From: Spirochaetales bacterium
GTDB lineage: Bacteria; Spirochaetota; Spirochaetia; SZUA-6; JAFGRV01
Direction: 5' to 3'
Assembly (NCBI GenBank): GCA_016930085.1
Contig: JAFGHO010000104.1
Location: forward strand, 1-64,000
Length of the DNA stretch: 64,000 nucleotides
Shown: piece after piece, positions 51,482 through 60,675 of the stretch
How positions within the stretch are numbered: the first letter of the stretch is position 1
How the letters are laid out: the number at the start of each line of letters is the position of its first letter
Notes under the pieces: generated by a model
The model's database searches: none
Seen by the model: only the letters and a program-made list of their open reading frames with translations
Told to the model about the DNA's origin: nothing
Position numbers and translations under genes: made by a program

Positions 51482-53158
51482 TTATTGACAGAATCCCTCG
51501 ATCAGGCCCACGTAATATTGGGCGATCAGCAGGGCGTCGATGATGTTGACCGACCCATTACAATCGGCATCTGCGCTTTCTTCATCGAAATTCGCCGGGT
51601 CGAGACCGACGTAGAACTGTGCCGTGAGGAGCGCGTCAACGATATCGATCGTTCCGCTTCCATTGACGTCGCCGCGTTCACCCGTGACAATGCCTGTCGG
51701 CGCGAGTGAAGGAACGACGGTTGTTTCGGGGGCCGGCGTCTCCGTCCCGGACGGGGGCGGTGACGATATTTCTCCTGACGACGCATTGAAAGAGATCGAC
51801 GCGCTCGAATGGTTGAGATACTTGTCATAGACAAAAATATCCGCGATGTGATCCCCTTCGAGATATTCGGCCGCATTCACGGTAATCGAATCGAAATTTT
51901 CCTTAATGACGGGGGTACGTAATCCGCCGTCGATGTAGACTTCCGCTTTCACCGTCTCCTGTCCCGCGGCAAGCGACATGTTCAGCATACCGTTTTCAAA
52001 CCGGGCCGAAGCGATGTCAAGCGACGGTGGTGTCGTGTCCGTTATCTGCGAACCGCCCGCCCACGGGCGGGTTCCCGCAAACTTCTTTTTCACATCCATG
52101 ACCCTGGCGCCCTTCACCGTGATGCAGGAGGCGTCGATGTTCCCGGCGGAACTCGAGTTGAGGTAGGTGAGATGGGGAACCGTACCGGGGTCCCAACCGA
52201 TCAGAAACGCCTCGACCGTATCAACCGCGACGGCGTCCGTTCCCGCCAGAATCAGCCTCATGTTCATCTGATCGGCTTCGAGGGAGAGTGTTGCTTCCGC
52301 CTGGCCCGGTCCGTTCTGAAAACCCTGGAGTCCGTCCATGACGACGAAATCGATCGGCTTGCAGAGATTCCAGTCATGGATCCATGCGTGGAGATCGGCG
52401 GAGAAATGACTTACCATATTCAACCTGAGGGGATCGTCTTCGGCGGTTCCGTAAATGTTCGCGGGCGGTCCGCCGATACCGACGTTTTTCAGCGCGCCGG
52501 TGATGCAGGCGCTCGAATGATTTTTCAGGGTGGGGACGCTGATGAGGACGTCGGCTTCGTAATATTTCCGGTTCATATAGTACGATGTATTGAGTCTTCC
52601 GTTGGGAAGCTCGACCTGCACGATACCGGGGGAATCGAAATCCTGCCAGCCGCCGCTGTCTTCCTCGATCGCGAGGATGCCGTCCGTCCCGGGAATATCG
52701 TCATGATTGTAGCGAAGCTGTTCCATGACGGGCCGTGTGGGGTACGCCGAACCCTCCATCACATATACCGTTCCGTCGGGATTGATTTCACGGACGAGTT
52801 CGACGATCGCCCGTACGACCCGGTAATCGGTCGTGATACCGTTGACTTCGGGGGGAAGTGGTCCCTCCACCGTTTCCATAATGACGAGATTCGGTTTAAT
52901 CACCACGCTGTCGCCGTTTTTCACGATCGCCTCCAGTCCGCCTGAGAGTTCGACGGCTTCTGCGACCAGCGCTTTAATGTCTGAGTACTCGAGATCGGCA
53001 GCCCGGGCTTTCCGTGCCTGAACGACCGCGACCGTCGACTGTGGAAGCTGAACGGCGCTGTATGTGCGGCTGAACATGCATATGATGATAATGGAGAGAA
53101 GACTAAAAAGGACAACCTGTTTTGTTCTCGAAACTCTTAAATCTCTTGAAACGTTCAC
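51482..53158 (-). CDS. Secreted DUF362 protein with C-terminal dockerin
   Basis: 558 residues from GTG 53158 behind AAAGGAG. An N-terminal signal/anchor (about 14-36) precedes a DUF362 domain (about 40-380: VVIKPNLVIMETVEGP, VRAIVELVREINPDGTVYVMEGS, ADVLISVPTLKNHSSACITGALKN, KPIDFVVMDGLQGFQNG). DUF362 is usually a cytoplasmic or iron-sulphur-linked domain. Next come a beta stretch and a P/T-rich linker, then a type-I-like dockerin (about 497-555) with two Ca-binding repeats (GDVNGSGTIDIVDALL and ADADCNGSVNIIDALLIAQYYVGL). The dockerin implies attachment to a cohesin protein such as the two encoded downstream. Confidence 0.85.
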   Translation of the reverse strand: MNVSRDLRVSRTKQVVLFSLLSIIIICMFSRTYSAVQLPQSTVAVVQARKARAADLEYSDIKALVAEAVELSGGLEAIVKNGDSVVIKPNLVIMETVEGPLPPEVNGITTDYRVVRAIVELVREINPDGTVYVMEGSAYPTRPVMEQLRYNHDDIPGTDGILAIEEDSGGWQDFDSPGIVQVELPNGRLNTSYYMNRKYYEADVLISVPTLKNHSSACITGALKNVGIGGPPANIYGTAEDDPLRLNMVSHFSADLHAWIHDWNLCKPIDFVVMDGLQGFQNGPGQAEATLSLEADQMNMRLILAGTDAVAVDTVEAFLIGWDPGTVPHLTYLNSSSAGNIDASCITVKGARVMDVKKKFAGTRPWAGGSQITDTTPPSLDIASARFENGMLNMSLAAGQETVKAEVYIDGGLRTPVIKENFDSITVNAAEYLEGDHIADIFVYDKYLNHSSASISFNASSGEISSPPPSGTETPAPETTVVPSLAPTGIVTGERGDVNGSGTIDIVDALLTAQFYVGLDPANFDEESADADCNGSVNIIDALLIAQYYVGLIEGFCQ

Positions 53159-53548
53159 TGTTACTCCTTTCGCTTTTTTATTATGTTTTTTTTATTCGTT
53201 TTGGCGATACAGGAAGTACCATGTCATGCATTCTTTCGTTTTTATAGTATCCCGGGAAGAAGCTTTTGTCAAGGTTGTTTTGGATCCCGCCGAAGCTTGC
53301 CGAATAACGATAAAGCCTGATTTGACAGGGGAAGGAGAATCATATATGATGAGGTAACGATAACGCAAACGGTATATGATGTTTAAAATGACTGTCCGGA
53401 TTGTATTGGATTTCACCCATTGATGCATCAGGGTTTCTCCGATGTCGTTGTACTACGATTCAACTTATAATCTTGCAATACAGCTTCCGTTGTGATATAA
53501 TTGAGTCATTTTGTTGAAACAATAAAATATTTTAAAAAGGAGAAAACA
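53159..53548. promoter_or_regulatory. Intergenic region between divergent dockerin genes, with PL11 promoter
   Basis: 390 bp without a gene. For the plus strand TTGCAA (53473-53478), 17-bp spacer and TATAAT (53496-53501) form a promoter within TTGTGATATAAT. AAAAAGGAG lies ahead of ATG 53549. TGATGCATCA, a 10-bp palindrome, lies near 53422. The minus-strand promoter could not be fixed. Confidence 0.55.
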
Positions 53549-55999
53549 ATGAAAAAAGGGAAAAATGTATTGTTGGCCGGGCTGACGATCGTCCTTCTCC
53601 TCTTCGTCGCGGGGGCGGCAGGCGCACAGCGCCAGGCGGAGAGACTCAACCGCGGACTTGTTGCTGTGTCGTCCGGGGGCGGATATTTTCTGTCCTGGCG
53701 TCTTTTCGGGGATGAATCCCTTGATACGGGATTCAATGTATATAAAGGTTCGACAAAGCTCAACTCCTCTCCGGTTACGAATGCCACCTGCTATCAGGAT
53801 GCAAGCGGGGGAAGCGGGACGTACACCGTACGGGCCGTAGTGAACGGACAGGAACAGGCGGCAAGCGAGGCCGCCAGGGTTCTTTCGACCAATTATCTCT
53901 CCATATCCGTGAATGTCCCCTCCGGGCATGAACCAAACGACGCCAGCGTCGGGGACCTCGACGGTGACGGAGAATACGAGATCGTGCTGAAGGTGGACGC
54001 GACAAACGCCAAGGACAATTCGCAGTCGGGGGTGACGGATGTGGTGTATCTCGATGCCTACAAACTCGATGGAACACGGATGTGGAGCATCAATCTGGGA
54101 AGAAACATCCGCGCCGGCGCCCATTACACCCAGTTTATGGTGTATGACCTCGACGGCGACGGGCTTGCGGAGGTCGCCTGCAAGACGGCCGACGGTACAA
54201 GGGATGGTGCCGGTAACGTCATAGGGGACGCGAACGCCAATTACGTGAACTCCGACGGTTATATTCTTTCCGGTCCGGAGTTTCTCACCGTATTCGACGG
54301 CCGGACGGGACGTGCCCTGTCCACGGTCGATTATCTGCCCGCCCGCGGGAATGTTTCCGATTGGGGAGACAGCTACGGGAACAGGGTGGACCGTTTTCTC
54401 GCGTGTATCGCCTATTGCGACGGTTCGAATCCCTCTCTGGTCATGTGCCGCGGCTATTACACGAGAACGGTGCTGGTGGCGTGGGATTTCCGGAACGGAA
54501 ACCTCTCGCACCGGTGGACCTTTGACAGCAACAGTAACACCTCGTATGCGGGACAGGGAAATCACAACCTGAGTGTCGCGGATGTGGATGGGGACGGCAG
54601 GGACGAAATCGTCTATGGATCGTGCTGTATCGACGATAACGGAACCGGCCTCTGGAACTCCCGGCTCGGACACGGCGATGCGATGCATTTGAGTGATATC
54701 GATCCGAACAGATCGGGACTGGAAGTGTGGGGTATTCATGAAGGCGACGGCACGCCCGGTTCCGCGCTGCTCGATGCGCGAAGCGGTTCGATCATATGGC
54801 AGACCGGTAACGCCGATGTGGGCCGGGGCTGCGCCGGGGACCTCACCGCATCGTATCGCGGTATGGAATGCTGGGGTGGGACGAGCGGTCTCCGTACATG
54901 CACGAACGGAAGCGCCGGAAACTCGCCCGCATCCTCCAATTTCGTCGTCTGGTGGGACGGGGACCTGCTCCGCGAACTTCTCGACGGCACATCGATCACA
55001 AAATACGGCGGCTCCACCCTTCTTTCGGCAAGCGGGTGCTCCTCGAACAATGGAACCAAATCGACACCCCGCCTTCAGGCCGATATCTGGGGCGACTGGC
55101 GGGAAGAGGTGATCTGGAAAGCGGGAAACACCCTTCGCATCTATACGACGACCGCAACGACGAACTACCGCTTTCATACTCTCATGCACGATCCCGTGTA
55201 CCGGCTCGGGATCGCCTGGCAGAACGTGGCGTACAACCAGCCGCCGCACACGAGTTATTTCCTCGGCGACGGGATGGGAACCCCTCCGCAGCCGAACATA
55301 CGGTACGCGGGCGGGGGCGCCACAAGTCCTCCGAGCGAACCGACACCGACCCCGGAACCAACCCCCACTCCCGAAGTGCTCGTACCGGGGGTAACCTACA
55401 ACCTTCAGGCGGAAAACGCTTATATGTCCAATGGAACGATCGACACGGAACATTCCGGCTATACCGGAAGCGGCTACGCGAATACCGCGAATGAATCCGG
55501 CGCTTACATCGAATGGACGGTTTCGGTAGGTTCCAACGCGGATGCGAACCTCGGATTCGTGTATGCCAATGGCGGGGACAGCGACAGGCCGTGCCGCCTT
55601 CTTATAAACGGCCAGACATGGGACGAACTCCCCTTTGCCCCTACCGGGGAGTGGACCGGTTGGTCGACCGTTTCCATGACGGTTCCCGTCTATACCGGGA
55701 CCGTTACGATCCGGTTGTCGGCTACGGGAAGTGAAGGGGCGCCCAACATCGACCGGATGGATATCACCCTGCAAAGCGGATCAGTGACAACCCCGCCCCA
55801 GGAAACAAAGGGGGATGCAAACGGGGACGGCGCGATTAATATCGTCGACGCATTGGTGACCGCCCAATATTATGTGGGATTGTCTCCAAGCCCGTTCAGT
55901 GTTACCTCAGCCGATGCAAATTGCGACGGTAATGTTAATATTGTCGATGCGTTATTAATCGCTCAGTATTACGTCGGCCTCATCGACAGGTTCTGTTAG
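53549..55999 (+). CDS. Rhamnogalacturonan lyase (PL11) with CBM35 and dockerin
   Basis: 816 residues from ATG 53549. Signal peptide (about 1-26), PL11 catalytic propeller (about 30-590: ERLNRGLVAVS, VGDLDGDGEYEIVLKVDA, TQFMVYDLDGDGLAEVACKTADGT, HLSDIDPNRSGLEVW, DIWGDWREEVIW), a P/T linker, a CBM35-like module (about 625-755: LQAENAYM, YIEWTVSVGS) and a dockerin (about 755-815: GDANGDGAINIVDALVTAQYYVGL, ADANCDGNVNIVDALLIAQYYVGL). PL11 enzymes cleave the rhamnogalacturonan I backbone of pectin by beta-elimination. Ca-binding DxDxDG loops are visible in the propeller. Ends in an intrinsic terminator. Confidence 0.92.
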   Translation: MKKGKNVLLAGLTIVLLLFVAGAAGAQRQAERLNRGLVAVSSGGGYFLSWRLFGDESLDTGFNVYKGSTKLNSSPVTNATCYQDASGGSGTYTVRAVVNGQEQAASEAARVLSTNYLSISVNVPSGHEPNDASVGDLDGDGEYEIVLKVDATNAKDNSQSGVTDVVYLDAYKLDGTRMWSINLGRNIRAGAHYTQFMVYDLDGDGLAEVACKTADGTRDGAGNVIGDANANYVNSDGYILSGPEFLTVFDGRTGRALSTVDYLPARGNVSDWGDSYGNRVDRFLACIAYCDGSNPSLVMCRGYYTRTVLVAWDFRNGNLSHRWTFDSNSNTSYAGQGNHNLSVADVDGDGRDEIVYGSCCIDDNGTGLWNSRLGHGDAMHLSDIDPNRSGLEVWGIHEGDGTPGSALLDARSGSIIWQTGNADVGRGCAGDLTASYRGMECWGGTSGLRTCTNGSAGNSPASSNFVVWWDGDLLRELLDGTSITKYGGSTLLSASGCSSNNGTKSTPRLQADIWGDWREEVIWKAGNTLRIYTTTATTNYRFHTLMHDPVYRLGIAWQNVAYNQPPHTSYFLGDGMGTPPQPNIRYAGGGATSPPSEPTPTPEPTPTPEVLVPGVTYNLQAENAYMSNGTIDTEHSGYTGSGYANTANESGAYIEWTVSVGSNADANLGFVYANGGDSDRPCRLLINGQTWDELPFAPTGEWTGWSTVSMTVPVYTGTVTIRLSATGSEGAPNIDRMDITLQSGSVTTPPQETKGDANGDGAINIVDALVTAQYYVGLSPSPFSVTSADANCDGNVNIVDALLIAQYYVGLIDRFC

Positions 56000-56030
56000 T
56001 CGATGATCGCCTGAATCGAAATGTGACACA

Positions 56031-56077
56031 CCCCCACGGATGTTCGCGAGGAGACACGGCGCCGTGGGGTTTTTTTG
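56031..56077 (+). terminator. Intrinsic terminator of the PL11 gene
   Basis: CCCCACGG (56032-56039) pairs with CCGTGGGG (56062-56069), followed by seven to eight T. Confidence 0.8.
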
Positions 56078-56233
56078 TGCGGTTGTAACCGTGATGGTAC
56101 GGCAATCGAACATGGACGGAAAAACAGGCGCGCCTTTTGAAATAAAACAAGGCGTCATATCACCGACCGAATTTCCTTTTCCGCCCTTTGAACAACCGCA
56201 TCAGAGTATGGTATAGTTCCGGTGACGACGCCC

Positions 56234-56842
56234 ATGAAAAAACATATATTCGGGTTTCATTCGGATGAAAACAAAAAAAACGTCCGGCACCGTATTCTCG
56301 ATGTCGCCGCACGGCTTTTCTACAACCAGGGGACAAAGCATACGGGGATCAATCAGATTATCGCTGAATCGAAGGTGGCAAAGGCGAGTTTTTATCAGTA
56401 TTTTCCTTCAAAGGAAGACCTGATCATCGAGTGCCTCGATATCTACAATGATACGATTACCCGCGTTATTCGAAGACTCATCGACCGCAGCAGGTCGATG
56501 CATCACTTTTTCAAACGATGGACCCGCCTGATTATGAGAAATGTGCAGAGGGAGACGGTCTTTAACGGCTGTCCCATCGCCAATATCGGATTTCAGATGG
56601 AACCCGACAATATCAGGCTCAAAGAAAAGTTCAGGGAAATTACCGGGGGCTGGCAGTCGATTATGACGGGACTTTTCGAAAAAGCCCGCAGGACCGGTGA
56701 AATTGCCGGAGATATTGAAAGCGATACCCTTTTCAGGGAAATCGTCCGGATAAACGAAGGCGCTTTTATCATGTGGCGGCTCACCGGTGACATTCACTAT
56801 ATCGAAGGAATGCTCGATTCATTCATGCGGCTTCTCGGGTAA
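56234..56842 (+). CDS. TetR/AcrR-family regulator
   Basis: 202 residues from ATG 56234 (a GTG at 56222 is in frame). N-terminal HTH: VRHRILDVAARLFYNQGTKHTGINQIIAESKVAKASFYQYFPSKEDLI (about 17-64), the classical TetR pattern; the C-terminal helical ligand domain has NGCPIANIGFQ. It is convergent with fabV, and a perfect palindrome lies in the fabV promoter, so it may repress fabV (inference). Confidence 0.88.
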   Translation: MKKHIFGFHSDENKKNVRHRILDVAARLFYNQGTKHTGINQIIAESKVAKASFYQYFPSKEDLIIECLDIYNDTITRVIRRLIDRSRSMHHFFKRWTRLIMRNVQRETVFNGCPIANIGFQMEPDNIRLKEKFREITGGWQSIMTGLFEKARRTGEIAGDIESDTLFREIVRINEGAFIMWRLTGDIHYIEGMLDSFMRLLG

Positions 56843-56931
56843 AGCTGGCGTTTGTTTATTACCGGGACCGGGACAACCCGCATGGGTAAAAACCGCTACG
56901 GTGCCGGACCTTTCCGTGTCCTCTGCTTCCA

Positions 56932-58095
56932 TTATCCGGCGGGATATAAACCGACCGGAAGAGAAAAACCGGACATGAGAAGAAAATCGGCCATAAATCC
57001 CTCCGTGTCCGCAAGCGTATGAAGGTTGTTGCCGGTCACCTGCCGCCAAAGGTCGGAGACCCTCTCCTGTACATCGGCCTGCAATTCGTAATCATCCATC
57101 CTGATCCTGTACCCTTCATCGAGGTTTACCGGGTGATTCCCGTAGAGTTTTTCCGAAAAAAGGCGGTAGATCTGGTCGATCGTGTTCTCATGAAGGCCTT
57201 TTTCTTTCATTACCTTGTAGAGAATCGCGATATAGAGGGGGACAACGGGAATCACGGCACTCGATTTCGTGACAACCGCCTTGTTCACGCTTACGTAAGC
57301 TGACCCGCGTATGGAAGAGAGAAGCCGGTTCAGACTGCGGCCCGTTGCCTCGAGATGCTTTTTTGCTTCGCCGAGTGTTCCGTTCCTGTAAAGCGGGGCG
57401 GTGAGGGGGGGGCCGATATATGAATAGGCGACCGTCACGGCGCCGGGTTCAAGCAGGTTGAATGCAAACAGCTTTTCTATCCAACCTTCCCAGTCTTCTC
57501 CTCCCATCACCTTCACCGTTCCCCTGATTTCCTCGTCCGTCGCCGGTTCGAGAATAAGTTCTTTCAAGGCCACCGTATTCAGATCGATTGTCTTGCCCCG
57601 CACGCTTTCTCCGATCGGTTTAATTACCCCCCGGTAGATTTCGGAAGTGACCGGGTCCCTTCTGACGGACGATGCGAGGCTGTAGACGACAAGATCGACC
57701 CTCGTCCTTGCGGATGAGAGATACGAACAAACCCTGTCCTTCATTTCGTGTGAAAAGGCGTCGCCGAAAAAGCTTTGATGATGAAGACCGGATTCCCCGG
57801 CGTACCGTTCGAAGGCTTCTGTCTTGTACCAGCCGGCGGTACCGTTTCGGGAACCCTCGGGCGGCCTCTCGTAAGCGACGCTCGTGGTTCCGGCCCCGCA
57901 GGAAAATGCCGAAACCAGACGGCTTGCCAGACCATACCCGGTTGAACCGCCGATAATGAGGACATGGCGGGGACCGGAAACGGGTTCTCTCCTTTTGAGG
58001 TTCTCGACGGCCACTCCGACCATGTCCCGGCACCCGTCGGGATTCACATTCAGACAGATATTCCCTTTGATTCGAGGTGTTGATTTCATCGACAT
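56932..58095 (-). CDS. fabV: FabV-type trans-2-enoyl-ACP/CoA reductase
   Basis: 387 residues, normal for FabV/TER. NAD-binding GGSTGYGLASRL (about 50-61), VVYSLASSVRRDP (about 133-145), and the Y-x8-K active-site pair YRNGTLGEAK (about 232-241). The start precedes a promoter with an internal operator. It reduces trans-2-enoyl thioesters with NADH. The C-terminus (LPVGLYPAG) is slightly shortened relative to some homologues. Confidence 0.92.
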   Translation of the reverse strand: MSMKSTPRIKGNICLNVNPDGCRDMVGVAVENLKRREPVSGPRHVLIIGGSTGYGLASRLVSAFSCGAGTTSVAYERPPEGSRNGTAGWYKTEAFERYAGESGLHHQSFFGDAFSHEMKDRVCSYLSSARTRVDLVVYSLASSVRRDPVTSEIYRGVIKPIGESVRGKTIDLNTVALKELILEPATDEEIRGTVKVMGGEDWEGWIEKLFAFNLLEPGAVTVAYSYIGPPLTAPLYRNGTLGEAKKHLEATGRSLNRLLSSIRGSAYVSVNKAVVTKSSAVIPVVPLYIAILYKVMKEKGLHENTIDQIYRLFSEKLYGNHPVNLDEGYRIRMDDYELQADVQERVSDLWRQVTGNNLHTLADTEGFMADFLLMSGFSLPVGLYPAG

Positions 58096-58119
58096 ACCCC
58101 CTTTTTGTTTGTTGATTAT

Positions 58120-58148
58120 AATATACAGACAAGTCTGTCTGTTGTCAA
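58120..58148 (-). promoter_or_regulatory. fabV promoter with operator-like palindrome
   Basis: On the minus strand TTGACA (58143-58148), 17-bp spacer, TATATT (58120-58125). The spacer holds the perfect palindrome ACAGAC-AA-GTCTGT (58125-58138), a typical position and form for a TetR-family operator. Confidence 0.65.
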
Positions 58149-58220
58149 GTGTTTTATTGGAACCCTATTGCGGGATACCGTGATCATTCACCGTTTGTCT
58201 TTTTCCGGCGGAAAAATGAG

Positions 58221-58249
58221 TCGACAATCGAATTGGATTGTGATATAAT
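58221..58249 (+). promoter_or_regulatory. Promoter of the cohesin-dockerin gene
   Basis: TCGACA (58221-58226), 17-bp spacer, TATAAT (58244-58249) in the same TTGTGATATAAT context as the PL11 promoter, with AAAGGAG before ATG 58275. Confidence 0.6.
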
Positions 58250-58274
58250 GGTATTCAAAAAAAGGAGAAATTCA

Positions 58275-59573
58275 ATGAAAAAAGTAATGATTCCCTGCTT
58301 TATCATATATTTTTTATTATATGTGATGATACCGATGTATGGGGCCTTTGATACGGAAGCGTTCGATACGGCATCGCGCTTCCCGTCCCGTCTCCTCATC
58401 CAGTACACACCGGACCCCACCGCAGTCCCGACACCCACCCCGGTGACCACGGTCGATGTGACGGTGATTGACTTCGGAACAAAAGAACCGTTATCAGGTG
58501 CGCGCGTAGAGATACGATACCATGATGGGTTTTCGACAATCGGTCATACCGCCAGTACGGGAAAACTGTCGATTACCTACTATTCGGACAGGACAATCAC
58601 GAGTGTGACCGTAAGTAAAGACGGCTATGATACCCTCGTCGCGGAAGAGATCGGCAGCGGCGTTTTCGAGCTTTCCGTGACAATACCCGATCCGGATAAT
58701 TGTTACGAGGTAAGCGGCACGGTAAGCCGCCGCGATACGGGATCGCCCCTTGAAGGCGTCGTGATTCGTCTTCGCAGTTATCATAATGAAGCGTGGGAAT
58801 ATGCGAACACCGAAACCGGTGCGTCGGGTGACTATTCCTTGACTGCGTACACCGGTAAAACGGCTATAATTCTGATCGGGAAAACCGGATACGCCCCTTA
58901 TTCGGTGGAAATCGAACCGGGAACCCATACGATCGATGTATCGCTCGAACCTGATCTTCCGGGAACAGGTGAAGTATGGGTATATCCGGCCGGGCAGACC
59001 GTTCCCCTTTACGAGCGGTTTACGATCGAGATTCACGCGAACACGGGAAACAGAAAACTCGCAGCCTATGGATTCCATGTGCGTTACAACACGAATATTC
59101 TTTCCCTGAATTTCGGTGTCGGAACGGACGGCGTGGTCGCCGGTCCAGACGGCTTTGTCTCGGCAACGGACGCAAACACACCGGGTGATAAAATAATATC
59201 GGGTTTCGATACCACTGGAACGGGGCCTGGTGAAGACATACATATCGTTACCGTCAATTTTATCGCGTTGGCGACGGGAACCTCGGATATCGACCTCATT
59301 GTCAATGATATCGTCGATCCCTTTACCTTTACCATCGGAACACCGGCCGGAACCGGCGGAAGCGTCACGGTATCGACCCCGGCTTTAGGGGATGTGAACC
59401 GGGACGGGCGGATCGGCATTGTCGACGCGCTCCTCGTTGCCCGGTGTTATGTCAGCGGGGATACCTCCATCCTGGATACGGCCCTGGCCGACGTCAATCA
59501 TGACGGCAGGATTGATATCGTCGATGCATTACGGATCGCACAGTACGATGTGGGGCTGATATCGAGGTTTTAA
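58275..59573 (+). CDS. Secreted cohesin-dockerin protein
   Basis: 432 residues from ATG 58275. A signal peptide (about 1-24) and short P/T segment precede two beta-sandwich/CarboxypepD_reg-like domains (about 55-235), then a cohesin-like domain (about 238-370: GEVWVYPAGQTVPLYERF, AAYGFHVRYNTNILSLNFG, GPDGFVSA, SGFDTTGTGPGEDIHIVTVNFIALATGTS) and a dockerin (about 375-432: GDVNRDGRIGIVDALLVAR, ADVNHDGRIDIVDALRIAQYDVGL). It could therefore link dockerin enzymes to another cohesin, as an adaptor scaffoldin. The cohesin is homologous to those of the large protein at 60676. Confidence 0.85.
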   Translation: MKKVMIPCFIIYFLLYVMIPMYGAFDTEAFDTASRFPSRLLIQYTPDPTAVPTPTPVTTVDVTVIDFGTKEPLSGARVEIRYHDGFSTIGHTASTGKLSITYYSDRTITSVTVSKDGYDTLVAEEIGSGVFELSVTIPDPDNCYEVSGTVSRRDTGSPLEGVVIRLRSYHNEAWEYANTETGASGDYSLTAYTGKTAIILIGKTGYAPYSVEIEPGTHTIDVSLEPDLPGTGEVWVYPAGQTVPLYERFTIEIHANTGNRKLAAYGFHVRYNTNILSLNFGVGTDGVVAGPDGFVSATDANTPGDKIISGFDTTGTGPGEDIHIVTVNFIALATGTSDIDLIVNDIVDPFTFTIGTPAGTGGSVTVSTPALGDVNRDGRIGIVDALLVARCYVSGDTSILDTALADVNHDGRIDIVDALRIAQYDVGLISRF

Positions 59574-59678
59574 CTATCATAAGCGGACGGCGTTCTCCTG
59601 CTGTGGTCCGGCCGCGGTACGGGATTGTCCGGTAGACGGGGATGTTTCATTATCCCCCCGATATGAGTATATTATCCC

Positions 59679-60605
59679 ATGATCCGCGCGGGACTCTGCT
59701 GTCTCTTTAAAAAGGAACCTGTCACATTCAGACAAACGACATATCGTTATCTCAGGACATTGACGCACAGGGAGCAGCGAGAACGGCTTTCACTCATCGC
59801 CCTGCATAACGCGCACGCCCTTTACGAAACCCTCTTGTACTGCCGCGATCACGGTATCGGTGATTTCAGGATCACGAGCCGTTTCCTGCCCCTTGCCACG
59901 CATCCGGCCTGCGGGTACGGCATAGAGGACCTTCCCGAATACGGAGAAATTGAACGCATCCTTTCCGAATGCCATGAATTCTCCCGCCTGCATGATATCC
60001 GGCTTACCTTTCATCCGGACCAGTTTGTCCTCCTCAACTCACCCTCACCCGACGTGACGGCCGCTTCGATCGGGGAACTCGTGTATCAGGCGGAACTGGC
60101 GGAGCGGGTCGGCGCGGATGTCATCACCCTTCACGCGGGAGGCGTCTTCGGCGACAAACCGGATGCCCTGAACCGGCTTTACGACCGGATTCCGGGACTG
60201 CCCGCCGCGGTGAAAACATATCTCGCGCTTGAAAACGACGACAGGTCCTATACGCCGGAGGATATCCTTTCGTTCTGCGAACGCCTTCAGGAACGGGGCA
60301 ACACCCGGATTCCCTTTGTCTATGACGTCCACCATCACCGCTGCCTTCCCGACGGCCTTGCTGCCACCGAGGTGACGGAACGTGCGATTGCCACATGGAA
60401 CAGGGAACCCCTATTCCATATTTCAAGTCCGATAGCGGGGTGGGGGCGGCCGGATGAAAAAAAACATCATGATTTTATCGATCCAAAAGACATCCCCGCT
60501 TCATGGCCCCGTCTGGATATTACCGTCGAGGTGGAAGCAAAGGCAAAAGAGTTTGCCGTTCTGGATTTTATTGAAAATACACGAAAAATGATCGCCTCGT
60601 TATAA
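59679..60605 (+). CDS. uvsE: UV damage endonuclease (UvsE/UvdE)
   Basis: 308 residues, normal for UvsE. TIM-barrel with FRITSRFLPLATHP (about 64-77), RLTFHPDQFVLLNSP (metal His), VITLHAGGVFGDK, ALENDD, and VYDVHHHRCLP; these hold the metal-binding His, Glu and Asp residues. It nicks DNA 5' of UV photoproducts. ATG 59679 lies 5 nt after a TATATT box, with no ribosome binding site, so the message may be leaderless. Confidence 0.92.
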   Translation: MIRAGLCCLFKKEPVTFRQTTYRYLRTLTHREQRERLSLIALHNAHALYETLLYCRDHGIGDFRITSRFLPLATHPACGYGIEDLPEYGEIERILSECHEFSRLHDIRLTFHPDQFVLLNSPSPDVTAASIGELVYQAELAERVGADVITLHAGGVFGDKPDALNRLYDRIPGLPAAVKTYLALENDDRSYTPEDILSFCERLQERGNTRIPFVYDVHHHRCLPDGLAATEVTERAIATWNREPLFHISSPIAGWGRPDEKKHHDFIDPKDIPASWPRLDITVEVEAKAKEFAVLDFIENTRKMIASL

Positions 60606-60609
60606 ACGA

Positions 60610-60643
60610 TAAAAAAAGCCATCCGGGATATTCCCGGATGGCT
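60610..60643 (-). terminator. Terminator of the scaffoldin-like gene
   Basis: AGCCATCCGGGA (60617-60628) and TCCCGGATGGCT (60632-60643) form a perfect 12-bp stem with a 3-nt loop. On the minus strand it is followed by seven T (A-run 60610-60616). It may also slow transcription of uvsE on the other strand. Confidence 0.85.
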
Positions 60644-60675
60644 CTGTCATCACTCTTTTTATTCGCGTGCTTCGA

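Noticed and set aside
53465-55774. Long open frame on the minus strand (769 codons)
   Set aside because: It lies entirely opposite the rhamnogalacturonan lyase, has Arg/Pro-rich shadow composition and no recognisable domain.
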